A DNA stretch of 64,000 nucleotides from assembly GCF_042676065.1 (NCBI RefSeq), contig NZ_JBHTJO010000001.1:2294001-2358000 (forward strand), read 5' to 3'. Below, one piece after another: positions 8,848-17,932 of the stretch. The translations under genes were made by a program, and so were the position numbers. Each line of letters begins with the position of its first letter. The first letter of the stretch is position 1. This DNA is from Methyloligella solikamskensis. Lineage in GTDB: Bacteria; Pseudomonadota; Alphaproteobacteria; Rhizobiales; Methyloligellaceae. Under the pieces are notes generated by a model. That model was given only the letters and a program-made list of their open reading frames with translations, made no database searches and was not told the origin of the DNA.

Positions 8848-9968
8848 TCCTCCGCTGAGCTGTCCGTCTCCGCGCCGTCTTCTTCGGCCGGTGCCGCTTC
8901 AGAGTCGCCCTCTTCCGAGGCGCCCTCAGGCTCAGCGGGGAGTTCATCGGCCGGCTGGAGCCGCTGATCGTCCCGCGGCTCGTTGCGGATCTTCTCCGCG
9001 ATGCGGAGTAGATCTTCCTCGCCGGCTTCCGCCGCCAGCAGATAGGCGATGCCACCCTCAGACCATTTCACGGCACCGACCGGCCCCTCTTTTAGGAAGT
9101 CCGGCGGGGCGTCCTCGCCGCCCGGCGTGGCGTAGAGCGCCAGCGGACTGCCCGATTCCGGCAGATAGAGCATCTGGGCGATAGGCTTGCCCTCGAGCCG
9201 CAGCACCTGGGCGCGGATGAAGCGGTAGCCGTCGGGCCGAAGATCCGGACCACGGACGTTCTGGCCGATGGCCTTGGTGAGCTGGAAGGACAGAAGATAC
9301 GGATTCTTCTGGCTCTCGATGCTGACTTCCAGGCTCTCCCGGCTGACCAGCGCATGGGCCTGGGCCGCTCTCTCCTGCCAAGTCGCGGGTTCCGGCGCCG
9401 GTGGTGCGGGCGGCGGCGCTGGCGGGGCAAGCGCCATGTCCGCCGTCAGCGTGGCCGGCGTGTTGTAGGCGCCGAGACTGGGCGATTTCGCCTTCACGGT
9501 CTCCATGGGCGCTTCGACGCCAGCTCTCATCGTGGCGGGGGTCTCGAACGGACCGGCGGGCTCTGGTGCGGGCGTCTCAGGGGTTGAGGTATTGGGCGCC
9601 GTCGTCTCTACGGCAGTCTCAACCCCGCGCGGGGCGAGCATGACCCCCAGCCCTATCCCGGCGAGGCCCGCCGCGATTCCGCACAACACCAGCATGCGCG
9701 CCGGCCAGCCTTTGGGCTCCGGCTCCGTCTCAATAAGCCGCTCGGCGGGATTGCTGCGGAAGCTTTCCTTCGGCACCAGGGTGCGCAGCTCGCCGGCCAG
9801 GATGGATTCGAAGGCGAATTCCAGCCGGCCATGGGCTTCCTGCAGCGCCTCGGCCCGGCGCGCCACCACATCGTCCTGCTTCAGAACCTTCTCGATGGCG
9901 CGGTTCTGATCCTTGGCAAGCTGGCCGTCCACATAGGCCACCAACAGCTCGTCGGAGAGCTCCGTCAT
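8844..9968 (-). CDS. Anti-sigma factor (membrane-bound, partner of the upstream ECF sigma)
   Basis: A 374-residue protein. The N-terminal helical part (DELLVAYVDGQLAKDQ) is the typical start of an anti-sigma domain, but the zinc-type HxxxCxxC motif is absent and no cysteine is visible in this domain. A single transmembrane helix (MLVLCGIAAGLAGIGLGVML) lies near residue 95. A Pro/Ala linker and a periplasmic domain with RAQVLRLEGKPIAQMLYLP and AVKWSEGGIAYLL follow, as in other proteobacterial ECF anti-sigmas, and the protein ends in a very acidic tail. Its start codon overlaps the sigma stop by one base (TAATG), so the two are made in coupled amounts. The inducing signal is unknown. Confidence 0.85.
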   Translation of the reverse strand: MTELSDELLVAYVDGQLAKDQNRAIEKVLKQDDVVARRAEALQEAHGRLEFAFESILAGELRTLVPKESFRSNPAERLIETEPEPKGWPARMLVLCGIAAGLAGIGLGVMLAPRGVETAVETTAPNTSTPETPAPEPAGPFETPATMRAGVEAPMETVKAKSPSLGAYNTPATLTADMALAPPAPPPAPPAPEPATWQERAAQAHALVSRESLEVSIESQKNPYLLSFQLTKAIGQNVRGPDLRPDGYRFIRAQVLRLEGKPIAQMLYLPESGSPLALYATPGGEDAPPDFLKEGPVGAVKWSEGGIAYLLAAEAGEEDLLRIAEKIRNEPRDDQRLQPADELPAEPEGASEEGDSEAAPAEEDGAETDSSAED

Positions 9969-10522
9969 TACGCTGCTCCGGCCTGGTGGTTGTGAAGGGA
10001 TTCGATCTCGGCTGAAGGCGGCGCCTCGACACCGTGGCCGATCTTGTTGGCGAGCCCTGCGCTGGCGCGGATCAGCCGCGTCTCGATGCTCTCAAGCGCG
10101 CAATCGAGGATGACGCTGGCGTCTTCGTAGGAGAAGCCTTCGCCGTAGATCAGCAGCAAGGTAACCCGCTGCTGGGGCGGGAGATTGGCGATGAAGGAGA
10201 CGGTCATCGGATCGGGCAGCGCGCCGTCGTCCTCCGTGATCAGCGCCTGGAATTCGCGGTCGGGTTGGCTGCCGCGGCGCATAGGATTGGCATGGCCGCG
10301 CAGCTCCTTCAGCCAGAGCCGGTAGATCTCTCCGAAGGCCCAGCGGTCCAGCGGCGTGCCGCGCTGATAGGTATGAGCGTGATCCAGCATGTCGCGCAAA
10401 CTGCGGCCGAGCAGCGCGGTGCCCTCGCCCTGCTCACCGATGAGCACCTCGGCGAAGCGTTTCAGCCGAGGCAAAATGGTGATCAAACCGTCCCTTACGG
10501 TTTCGTCGCCATACTCTGCCAC
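9968..10522 (-). CDS. ECF-type RNA polymerase sigma factor
   Basis: 184 residues with the two-domain ECF architecture. A sigma-2-like helical region (LKRFAEVLIGEQGEGTALL through WAFGEIYRLWLKEL) is followed by a sigma-4 helix-turn-helix around LPPQQRVTLLLIYGEGFSYE and ALESIETRLIRASAGLA. The last 20 residues are a short non-conserved tail. The gene is first in a two-gene operon with its membrane anti-sigma factor. It is not the EcfG-PhyR-NepR stress module, because neither phyR nor nepR is adjacent. Sigma factors of this kind usually activate their own promoter, but I could not identify a confident -35/-10 pair in the 174 bp upstream. Confidence 0.88.
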   Translation of the reverse strand: MAEYGDETVRDGLITILPRLKRFAEVLIGEQGEGTALLGRSLRDMLDHAHTYQRGTPLDRWAFGEIYRLWLKELRGHANPMRRGSQPDREFQALITEDDGALPDPMTVSFIANLPPQQRVTLLLIYGEGFSYEDASVILDCALESIETRLIRASAGLANKIGHGVEAPPSAEIESLHNHQAGAA

Positions 10523-10696
10523 CCGTCACTCCCCGCTTGGCGGCGCGTCCCCGAGCCTTCCGGCCGCCTTGTTCTAGCGAATCGGAGGATACCATAAGGA
10601 ACCGGGGAAGCTCCCCGACTAACTGTTCAGGCTGTTGGCAAAATTGGGTAAAACCTAGAGTGCAGCCCGAATCAGAAGAGCGCCAGAACCGCCGAC

Positions 10697-11725
10697 ATGC
10701 CGGAGCCGAAACGCAAGATCGAGACCGACGCGGAGACCGATTTTACGTCTTCGGCGGACGAGGATTCGCTCGACAATGACTTCGCCGCCGCCGAGCGCGC
10801 AGAGGCTGCGCAGACAAACAAATCCGGAAGCAAAGAGTCCACCGCCGGTCTCGTGAAGCGCACCCGCGAGGCTCTGGCCCGGGAGGCCGAGGTCGAGCGC
10901 GAGACGGACCACACTCCACTGGGCGAGCAGCTCAGAGCCTTCTCCGGCCAGGCCGGCGCCCACGCGAAGGATGCCGGCAAAGCAGGCGCGGCTCGGGCGG
11001 AAGGTCTGCTCTCCCGTGCCTTCTCGAGCCTAAAGGATGCGCTGTCGCCGGCGAGCATCGGAGATGCCGCGCAAGCCTCGATCCTGTGGTGGCACTGGCT
11101 GTTGTTCGACCGGGATTTCGACAAGCTGCTGTTCCGAAAGACATCGAAGCCCGCCAAGCTCAAGACGCTCACGGTGCATGGAAGGCGTACCGAGGGGCGC
11201 GACTATCGCCCTACCCCGGCGCTCGTCTTCGAATGGGCGATGAGCGCGCTCCGGGACGATCTCAGCCATTACCGGTTCGTCGATTACGGTGCGGGCCGCG
11301 GCCGGGTGTTGATGATGGCGGCGCAATATCCGTTCAAGTCGATCCGGGGGATGGAATTCGCCGAGGAGCTGTTCGAGGATGCGCGGCTCAACATCGCGCA
11401 ATTCCCGCGGCCTCGCATGCGCTGCAGGGACGTCGCCTGCGAGCTTGTGGATGCGACGGCCATCGCGCCGGCCGACGGCACGGTGGTGCACTATTTCTTC
11501 GCGCCGTTCTCGCGCAAAGCCTTCGCGGAAATCCTGAACGGGATCGCCGCCTCTCTGCGGGAAAGTCCCCGCCCGGCCTATCTGGTGCTGGTGGATTCCC
11601 GGGACGGCGATCTGGTGCGCCAGACCGGGCTCTTTGTGCGCGCCAAGATGAAGCTCGGCGCGCGGCTGGAGAGCTTTGTCTTCAGCCCTTACAGGATTGA
11701 GGTCTACCGGGCGAAGGACGGCTAG
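10697..11725 (+). CDS. SAM-dependent methyltransferase-like protein with disordered N-terminus
   Basis: A 342-residue protein. The first 130 residues are charged and low-complexity. A Rossmann-type methyltransferase core follows, with motif I FVDYGAGRGR at residues 194-203 and a following acidic position in IRGMEFAEELFEDA. The core ends with strands such as YLVLVDS and SFVFSPYRIEVY. The upstream PTPALVFEWAMSAL motif is typical of a family of small unassigned bacterial methyltransferases. The substrate is unknown. The gene is monocistronic and converges on the ferredoxin reductase gene across a shared terminator hairpin. The N-terminal extension has no recognisable domain and may be a tether. 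Confidence 0.78.
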   Translation: MPEPKRKIETDAETDFTSSADEDSLDNDFAAAERAEAAQTNKSGSKESTAGLVKRTREALAREAEVERETDHTPLGEQLRAFSGQAGAHAKDAGKAGAARAEGLLSRAFSSLKDALSPASIGDAAQASILWWHWLLFDRDFDKLLFRKTSKPAKLKTLTVHGRRTEGRDYRPTPALVFEWAMSALRDDLSHYRFVDYGAGRGRVLMMAAQYPFKSIRGMEFAEELFEDARLNIAQFPRPRMRCRDVACELVDATAIAPADGTVVHYFFAPFSRKAFAEILNGIAASLRESPRPAYLVLVDSRDGDLVRQTGLFVRAKMKLGARLESFVFSPYRIEVYRAKDG

Positions 11726-11750
11726 GCCCGCGAGATCCCCGCGGGCCTCT
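11724..11750. terminator. Bidirectional terminator hairpin
   Basis: AGGCCCGCG at 11724-11732 pairs with CGCGGGCCT at 11740-11748 around a 7-base loop. The stem begins inside the stop codon of the plus-strand methyltransferase gene and lies 9 bp from the end of the minus-strand ferredoxin reductase gene, so it can serve both. The following T tract is weak on both strands. Confidence 0.6.
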
Positions 11751-11757
11751 GCCAGCG

Positions 11758-12786
11758 CTACTTCACGCCGAGCTTCTTCTGGAGGCTCGTGGAAGAGGTC
11801 GTGTACTGGAAGGTCAGCTTCTTGTCCGGATAGACATACTCATGAGCCTTCTGGGCCATGAGCGCCGCCTCGTGGAAGCCCGACAAGATGAGCTTCAGCT
11901 TGCCTGCATAGGTATTGATGTCGCCGATGGCGAAGATGCGCGGCTCGCTGGTCTCGAACTTCTCGGTGTCGACCGGGATCAGGTTCTCTTCCAGGTTCAG
12001 GCCCCAATCGGCAACGGGACCAAGCTTCATGGTCAGCCCGAAGAAGGGCAGCATGGCGTTGGCCTCCTGCTCGAAGGTTTTGCCGTCGGGCGCCTTCACG
12101 GTGACGCCGGTCAGCTGACCGTCATCGCCGTGCAGCTCGGTGACCTGACCGAGCTCGAACTTGATGTCGCCGTTCTCGACCAGCTTGAACATCTTGTTCA
12201 CGGAGTCGGGCGCTGCGCGGAACTGATCGCGGCGATGCACCAGGGTCAGAGACTTGGCGACGGGCTGCAGATTGAGGCTCCAGTCGAGAGCGGAATCACC
12301 GCCACCGACGATGAGCACGTCCTTGTCGCGGAAATCCTCGATCTTCTTCACCGAGTAGAAGACGGATTTGCCCTCGTAATTCTCGATACCCGGAAGTGGC
12401 GGGCGCTTCGGCGTGAAGGAGCCGCCGCCGGCGGCGATCACGACCACCTTGCACTCGATGACGATGCCGCCATCGGTGGTCAGGCGGAAGCCTTCGTCCA
12501 GGCGCTCGAGCTGGTCGACGCGCTCATTGAAATGAAATTCGGCGCCGAAGGGCTCGATCTGCTCCATGAGGCGATCGGTCAGCTCCTGCCCCGTCACGGT
12601 CGGCAGGGCCGGAATGTCGTAGATCGGCTTTTCCGGATAGAGCTCGCTGCACTGCCCGCCAGCGCGCGGCAGAATATCGACGACATGGCATTTCAGATCC
12701 ACGAGGCCGAGCTCGAAAACGGCAAACAGTCCAACGGGGCCAGCGCCCACGATGACGACATCGGTCTTAATAGGTTCTTCCGACAT
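11758..12786 (-). CDS. Ferredoxin--NADP+ reductase, thioredoxin-reductase-like type
   Basis: A 342-residue flavoprotein with an FAD-binding GAGPVG motif at residues 14-19, a PRAGGQCSELYPEKPIYDIP segment, an NADP-binding LIVGGGDSALDW motif near residue 160, and a C-terminal FAD contact FAIGDINTYAGK. It lacks the CxxC redox pair of true thioredoxin reductases, as expected for this FNR class. It should transfer electrons between NADPH and ferredoxin in the cytoplasm. The gene lies 8 bp downstream of a 2Fe-2S ferredoxin gene, so its physiological partner is very probably that ferredoxin. The length matches the family. Confidence 0.93.
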   Translation of the reverse strand: MSEEPIKTDVVIVGAGPVGLFAVFELGLVDLKCHVVDILPRAGGQCSELYPEKPIYDIPALPTVTGQELTDRLMEQIEPFGAEFHFNERVDQLERLDEGFRLTTDGGIVIECKVVVIAAGGGSFTPKRPPLPGIENYEGKSVFYSVKKIEDFRDKDVLIVGGGDSALDWSLNLQPVAKSLTLVHRRDQFRAAPDSVNKMFKLVENGDIKFELGQVTELHGDDGQLTGVTVKAPDGKTFEQEANAMLPFFGLTMKLGPVADWGLNLEENLIPVDTEKFETSEPRIFAIGDINTYAGKLKLILSGFHEAALMAQKAHEYVYPDKKLTFQYTTSSTSLQKKLGVK

Positions 12787-12794
12787 GGTTCCTA

Positions 12795-13115
12795 CTAGAA
12801 TTGTTTCTCAGGGACCTTGACCACGAGGCCGTCGAGTTCCTCGGTCACGGTAATCTGGCAGCTCAGCCGGCTCTCATCGCGCACATCGAAGGCGAAGTCG
12901 AGCATGTCCTCTTCCATGGGTTCCGGCGTGCCGACCGGCTCGCGCCAGGGTTCCTGCACATAGACGTGGCACGTGGCGCACGCGCAGGCTCCACCGCACT
13001 CTGCGGCGATCCCTGGAACGGAGTTTTGGACGGCGGCTTCCATTACGGTCTGGCCGAGCTCTGCCTCAACAGTGTGCTCCTGCCCGTTATGCTCAATAAA
13101 TGTTATCTTCGCCAT
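12795..13115 (-). CDS. 2Fe-2S ferredoxin, adrenodoxin type
   Basis: A 106-residue ferredoxin with the cluster ligands in the vertebrate/Isc-type pattern Cys40-x5-Cys46-x2-Cys49 (CGGACACATC) and Cys86 (RLSCQI). Acidic residues around MEEDMLDFAFDVRDESR match the partner-binding helix of adrenodoxin and putidaredoxin relatives. It is the first gene of a two-gene operon with the ferredoxin-NADP reductase. It probably feeds electrons to a cytochrome P450, a hydroxylase or Fe-S cluster assembly. No such acceptor is in the window. Confidence 0.93.
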   Translation of the reverse strand: MAKITFIEHNGQEHTVEAELGQTVMEAAVQNSVPGIAAECGGACACATCHVYVQEPWREPVGTPEPMEEDMLDFAFDVRDESRLSCQITVTEELDGLVVKVPEKQF

Positions 13116-13277
13116 GCGTTAGGCTGCGTTCACTCGTCTCATCGGTTGAGGGAGATGTGCAGTCGATGTCTCGCCTGCACCACGGTGAAGGGGGGGTATC
13201 CCCTTGCGCGATCGTTGCTCTATAAGGCAATTGGCAGTGTGTTGCCAGCCCGCAAGCGCGATTGTCGGCCCACCCGA

Positions 13278-13670
13278 CTAGCGCTCACGTTGCAGAGCTC
13301 GAATTTGCTCTTTCGCATCTGCGAGAGCGGCTTCTAGCGTTGCGAGCAACCTCTTTCGCTCTTCAAACGTGCATTCTGCGGGGCTTGTTTCAGCCGCTTC
13401 GGCGGCATGTGCGACATCGAATGCGCCGACAGCCTTTGCCGATCCTTTCAAAGAGTGCGCCGCATCCCGCCAGGCTTTCTCCGTCTCCGCCCCGCGCATA
13501 CGCTCCATATAGACACCGGATTGGTCTGCGAACAGGGTCAGCAGCTCTTTCTCCAGCTCGGCGTCGCCGGCGGTGTAGCGTGCCAGGTGGGCGCGATCTA
13601 ATGCCGCGGTTTTCCCGGGCTCTGTGGATAACTTTTCGGGCTTTTCGGACGGATCCGGGGCTGCCGACAT
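13278..13670 (-). CDS. Stand-alone Hpt (histidine phosphotransfer) domain protein
   Basis: 130 residues from ATG 13670. The longer open frame begins 23 codons upstream, but AGGGGAAGGGG sits 10 bases before this ATG. A four-helix Hpt domain covers residues 25-125, with the phosphorylatable His72 in the canonical AAHSLKGSAKAVGA context. Hpt proteins relay phosphate between hybrid sensor kinases and response regulators. No kinase or receiver gene is adjacent, so the partners are unknown. The first 23 residues are a polar, probably flexible leader. Confidence 0.88.
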   Translation of the reverse strand: MSAAPDPSEKPEKLSTEPGKTAALDRAHLARYTAGDAELEKELLTLFADQSGVYMERMRGAETEKAWRDAAHSLKGSAKAVGAFDVAHAAEAAETSPAECTFEERKRLLATLEAALADAKEQIRALQRER

Positions 13671-14096
13671 GCTCTTCGATCCCCTTCCCCTGACCGCGAT
13701 GCACCGCTGACGGCGGCCAGGCCAGGGTTTGTGAAGCAATTCAGGATGGTTGCCTCATATACTCTCGCAGAGGTTATGAACTTCCCAACCGTATCCCCTT
13801 GAGGAAAGCGCGATTGTCCGCCTGCCCCCTATCGCCACCTCGCAGGTGCCCCAAAACGGGACGATTCTGCCGAAATAAGAGCGACTTATCCTCCGTTTAG
13901 GATGTTCGGCGATTCACCTTCCCATGGCATTAAATTTTCGGTAACCATGAGGCTTGCGGGGGAATGAGATCGGAAGCTCGGGGCCTATAAGGTCCGATAG
14001 AGGCGACTTCCGAGAGACGCCGCGCGTAAGCGGGTCTGTATCGAGTTCAAGCGGCACCAATTCTCTCGTTGAGTATAGTTGTACGAGGAATGCGTG
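13671..14096. other. Intergenic region upstream of the giant repeat protein gene
   Basis: About 425 bp between two divergently oriented genes. It presumably holds promoters for both the Hpt gene and the large coiled-coil gene. I see no coding region of its own, no repeat and no strong hairpin terminator. The only firm signal is the ribosome site GAGGAA at 14085-14090 in front of the downstream ATG. Confidence 0.5.
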
Positions 14097-17000
14097 ATGG
14101 CGCAGGAACGAGCCCGGTCGAAAGACGCCAAGTCGGACGATATCAAAGCGGCCGACATCAAGTCTGACGACGTCGAGAAATCACCTGAAAAGAAGAGTTC
14201 GGAAGCCAAAGGCTCCCGGTTTGCCGCGACAGAGCAGCGCCGGCCGGGGGCAGCGGAGGCTTCGTCTTCCGAGACCGGATCGAAGCGGCGCATCTCTCTC
14301 ACCGAACGGCTGCAGCAGCGCAAGGTCACAGAGGCGCAAGGTAACCAGGCGCAAGGCCCGGCCGCGCCGACGCCCGAGCTGCGCGCGGAGCGGGACCAAG
14401 AGCCCGACTCCGAACAGCCGGCCCGCCGCCGGCCGGCCGGTCCGCCGCCGCGCAGGCTCGCAACGCCCGCCAATGACGACCTGCCATCTATCGGCGGTCT
14501 GATCTTTTCGCTTCAGCAGAAGCCCTCCAGCACCCCGTTCCTGATCGCAGGCATCGCCAGCGTCGTCTGGTTCGTGATCGGCGGGTTCCTCAGCTATGGG
14601 CTGCTGACCTCCGAAAGCCTGTCCACTACGCCGAGCATGCTCGCTGCGGCCATGGCGATCGTCATTCCGATCGCGCTGTTCTGGTTCCTGGCGCTGCTCG
14701 TTTGGCGTGCCCAGGAGCTGCGCCTGATGGCCTCGGCCATGACCGAGGTCGCGGTGCGTCTGGCTGAGCCGGACAAGCTGGCCGAGCAATCGGTCGCCTC
14801 TTTGGGTCAGGTGATCCGCCGCCAGGTCGCAGCCATGAATGATGGCATTTCGCGTGCCATCGGCCGGGCGAGCGAGTTGGAAGCGCTAGTGCACAATGAA
14901 GTGGCCGCGCTTGAGCGCTCCTATGGGGACAACGAGACCCGGGTACGCGGGTTGATCAGCGAGCTCGCCAGCGAGCGCGAAGCCCTGCTCAACAATTCCG
15001 ATCGTGTGAGTGCCTCCCTCAAAGGCGTGGGCCAGCAGGTCGCAAAAGACATCGCGGCGGCCACCAACGAGATCGACAAGAACCTGGCCGATCGCGGCAT
15101 GAAGCTGACCGAGCTTCTGGTTGCCCGTTCCAACGAGGCGGCCAAGGAAGTCTACAAGGTTCAGGACGTCATCGCGGCCAACATGCCGGGGCTGCTGCAG
15201 GAGCTCGGCAAGGAGCAGGCCGGGCTGACCAAGCTGGTCGAGGATGCGGTGAACAATCTTTCCGCCCTGGAAGGCGCAGTTGGGGCCCGCACCGAGCAGT
15301 TCGACCGGGTGATGCAGGAGCGCAGCGCCGGCTTCGCCATGACCCTGGCGGAGCGCATCCAGGGGCTGGAGAACCTGGTGGAGGACGGCACGCGCCGGAT
15401 CGAGACCACCATGCAGGAGCGCAGCGACCTGCTGGATTCGCGGCTGCAGGAGCGGAGCGATCTTTTGACCTCGCAGCTTCAGGAACGCACCGACGCCCTG
15501 GGCTCCCAGATCGACCGCGGGGCGCAGACCCTGGTCAAGACCCTGGAGGACGGCACGGAAGTCTTCGCCGTTTCCGCCGACAACAGCATCTCTGGCCTGG
15601 AGACGGCGCTGCGCTCGCGCACCGACGCCTTCACCTCCAGCATCAATCAGGGCGCCGTGGCGCTCGACCGGACGCTGGCGGAGCGCTCCGATTCCGTTTC
15701 CAAGACTCTGTACGCCCGGCTGGACGCCATCGACACGGCCTTCGGCGAGCGTGCCGGTCTGGTGGCGCGCGGCATCGACGAGCGGCTGACGGCCATCGAC
15801 AAGGTTCTGGAGCATCGCAGCATCGCGGTCGCCAAAGGGCTGGACGAGCGGCTGACCCTACTGGACAAGGCTTTCGAGGAGCGCGGCAACGCGGTCAACA
15901 AAGGGCTGGACGATCGCCTCGCCCTGATCGGCAAGACCCTGGACGAGCGCGGCGGCAAGGTCACCAAGGATCTCGACGAGCGCCTGGCTCTCCTGGACAA
16001 GACCTTCGAAACGCGCGGGGCGGAAGTCGCCAAGACCCTCAGCGAGAACATGAAGGCGATCGACGAGACCTTCGAGCAGCGTACGGCGTTCGCGACCAAG
16101 CGCATGGACGAGCGTCTGATCGCCATGGACAAGCAGCTGCAGCAGCGCGCGGGCGAAGTGGTTCAGGGGCTGGACGAGCGCCTCAAGGCCATCGACACCA
16201 CCATCGAGCAGCGCGGCGGCGCCGTGACTCAGAATCTCGATGCGCGGCTCAAGGCCATCGACACGACGTTCCAGCAGCGGACCGGCGAGGTGGATCAGAC
16301 GCTCACCAAGCATGTTCAGGGCGCTGAGCAGACCTTCGGCCGCCAGACCGAGCTGCTGCATAAGGTGCTGTCGGAGAATTCCGCCTCACTGCGCGAGACC
16401 GCGGCCATCGTCGGCAAGCAGTCCGGCCAGGCGGTCGACGTGCTGACCAAGCAGACGGACTCCCTGAAGGAGGTCTCCTCCGGCCTGCTCGATCAGATCC
16501 ACAGCCTGACCCAGCGCTTCGAGAACCAGGGCCAGGGCATCCTGACGGCTGCCAAGGCGCTGGAAACCTCGAACACCAAGATCGACTCCATCCTGGAGAG
16601 CCGCCATCAGGCGATCATCGGCCTGCTCCACACGGTCAACAACAAGGCCCGGGAGCTGGACGATCAGATGAAGAACTATGTGGGCGTCATCACTAACTCG
16701 ATGACGGAAGCGGAGGAGCGGGCCAAGCACGCCACGCAGCTTCTGTCCCGCGATACGTCCCATCAGGCGCGCCAGGCGGTGGCCCAGATCGAGAAGCTGC
16801 GCACCGACGCCCAGAACCATACGGCGCGGGCGGTGTCCGATCTGAAGAACAGCTTCGCCAAGGTGATCGGCGACCTCGGCCAGCAGATGGAGCAGATGCG
16901 CGGCCAGTTCGCCAATACGTCTCAGGGCATGCGCGAGGTGGCGCGGCAGACCGCCGGCGACCTGGAGGCGCTGCGCCACGAGATGCAGACCCGCATGGAG

Positions 17001-17894
17001 GCCCTGCCGGAGCATACGGCCCAGGCCACCGAAGCGATCCGCAAGGCGCTGGCCAACCAGATCTCCGAGATCGAGGCGATCACCCCGGTGCTGACCAGCG
17101 CGGCCACCCAAGGGATCAATCAGGGGATCGGCCAGGGTTCGGGACAGGCGCCCCGCCAGGAGGAGAGCTATCGCCCCGCCCCGGCCAAGGAAACGCCATC
17201 ACAGCCTTACGGCTCGTCTTCGGATTACGGGTCCTACGACCCGGCGACGCCGCTCAGCGGCGAGACCATCCCGCCAGTGCATCAGTACGATTACTCGCCG
17301 GTGCCGGAGTTCGACTCCTACGGACGGCCGACCGGCGGCGGCACCACGGGCGATATCGGCGATGTGGCCGGCAATCTGGCCGAGCAGCTGAGCGGCGCTT
17401 CCTCCTACACGGAGCCTTCCGAGCCGTCCTTCGGCGGCGGCAACCGGCAGGCTGGCGGCCGGCAGAACACCAGCGGGTCGCGGCAGGCAAGCGGTGGCGG
17501 CCGGGGTCAGCAGACGCCCCCGCCCCGGCAGAATGCTCGTCCCGCCGCTGGGGGTGCGGCGCCCGGCGGTTTGCGGCTCGACGAGATCGCCCGGGCCATC
17601 GATCAGCGCACGGCGGCCGATGTCTGGCAGCGCTACCGCTCCGGCCAGGAAGGCGTCCTGAATCGCCGCCTCTATACAAGGGAAGGCCAAGGCACGTTCG
17701 ACGAGATCAGCCGGCGCTACGCGCGCGATCCGGAGTTCCGCGGCACGGTCGATCGCTATATGAGCGATTTCGAGCGGCTGCTGGGCGAGGCCGAGCAGGC
17801 CGATCCGGAAGGGCGGATGCTGGACAATTATCTCGTCTCCGAGACGGGCCGGGTCTATCTGCTTCTCGCCCATGCCAGCGGCCGGCTGCGCTAA
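14097..17894 (+). CDS. Giant apolipoprotein-like coiled-coil membrane protein, candidate growth-pole ring (GPR) homologue
   Basis: 1265 residues from ATG 14097; GAGGAA lies 6 bases upstream, and a TTG six codons earlier is less likely. The basic, disordered N-terminus spans about 130 residues. Two transmembrane helices follow near residues 145-165 and 180-205, around PFLIAGIASVVWFVIGGFLS. A very long helical region runs to about residue 1000 and includes perfect 22-residue repeats. A Gly/Gln/Pro-rich linker and a conserved-looking C-terminal domain (DVWQRYRSGQEGVLNRRLYT, FDEISRRYARDPEFR) finish the protein. Rhizobial proteins of this type include GPR of Agrobacterium, which as I recall forms a ring at the growing pole. 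That identity is inference from architecture. Confidence 0.8.
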   Translation: MAQERARSKDAKSDDIKAADIKSDDVEKSPEKKSSEAKGSRFAATEQRRPGAAEASSSETGSKRRISLTERLQQRKVTEAQGNQAQGPAAPTPELRAERDQEPDSEQPARRRPAGPPPRRLATPANDDLPSIGGLIFSLQQKPSSTPFLIAGIASVVWFVIGGFLSYGLLTSESLSTTPSMLAAAMAIVIPIALFWFLALLVWRAQELRLMASAMTEVAVRLAEPDKLAEQSVASLGQVIRRQVAAMNDGISRAIGRASELEALVHNEVAALERSYGDNETRVRGLISELASEREALLNNSDRVSASLKGVGQQVAKDIAAATNEIDKNLADRGMKLTELLVARSNEAAKEVYKVQDVIAANMPGLLQELGKEQAGLTKLVEDAVNNLSALEGAVGARTEQFDRVMQERSAGFAMTLAERIQGLENLVEDGTRRIETTMQERSDLLDSRLQERSDLLTSQLQERTDALGSQIDRGAQTLVKTLEDGTEVFAVSADNSISGLETALRSRTDAFTSSINQGAVALDRTLAERSDSVSKTLYARLDAIDTAFGERAGLVARGIDERLTAIDKVLEHRSIAVAKGLDERLTLLDKAFEERGNAVNKGLDDRLALIGKTLDERGGKVTKDLDERLALLDKTFETRGAEVAKTLSENMKAIDETFEQRTAFATKRMDERLIAMDKQLQQRAGEVVQGLDERLKAIDTTIEQRGGAVTQNLDARLKAIDTTFQQRTGEVDQTLTKHVQGAEQTFGRQTELLHKVLSENSASLRETAAIVGKQSGQAVDVLTKQTDSLKEVSSGLLDQIHSLTQRFENQGQGILTAAKALETSNTKIDSILESRHQAIIGLLHTVNNKARELDDQMKNYVGVITNSMTEAEERAKHATQLLSRDTSHQARQAVAQIEKLRTDAQNHTARAVSDLKNSFAKVIGDLGQQMEQMRGQFANTSQGMREVARQTAGDLEALRHEMQTRMEALPEHTAQATEAIRKALANQISEIEAITPVLTSAATQGINQGIGQGSGQAPRQEESYRPAPAKETPSQPYGSSSDYGSYDPATPLSGETIPPVHQYDYSPVPEFDSYGRPTGGGTTGDIGDVAGNLAEQLSGASSYTEPSEPSFGGGNRQAGGRQNTSGSRQASGGGRGQQTPPPRQNARPAAGGAAPGGLRLDEIARAIDQRTAADVWQRYRSGQEGVLNRRLYTREGQGTFDEISRRYARDPEFRGTVDRYMSDFERLLGEAEQADPEGRMLDNYLVSETGRVYLLLAHASGRLR
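15747..16340 (+). repeat. Nine in-frame 66-bp units encoding 22-residue helical repeats
   Basis: Each unit encodes 22 residues of the pattern ERGxxVxKGLDERLxxIDKxFE. Successive units start at 15747, 15813, 15879, 15945, 16011, 16077, 16143, 16209 and 16275 with no length change. Weaker units continue on both sides. The 22-residue period is that of apolipoprotein A/E amphipathic helices. The DNA copies have diverged, so the repeat is old and maintained at protein level. Confidence 0.9.
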
Positions 17895-17932
17895 TCTCGC
17901 GCGGTCGTCCGGCTCATGTCCTCTCCTGACTG

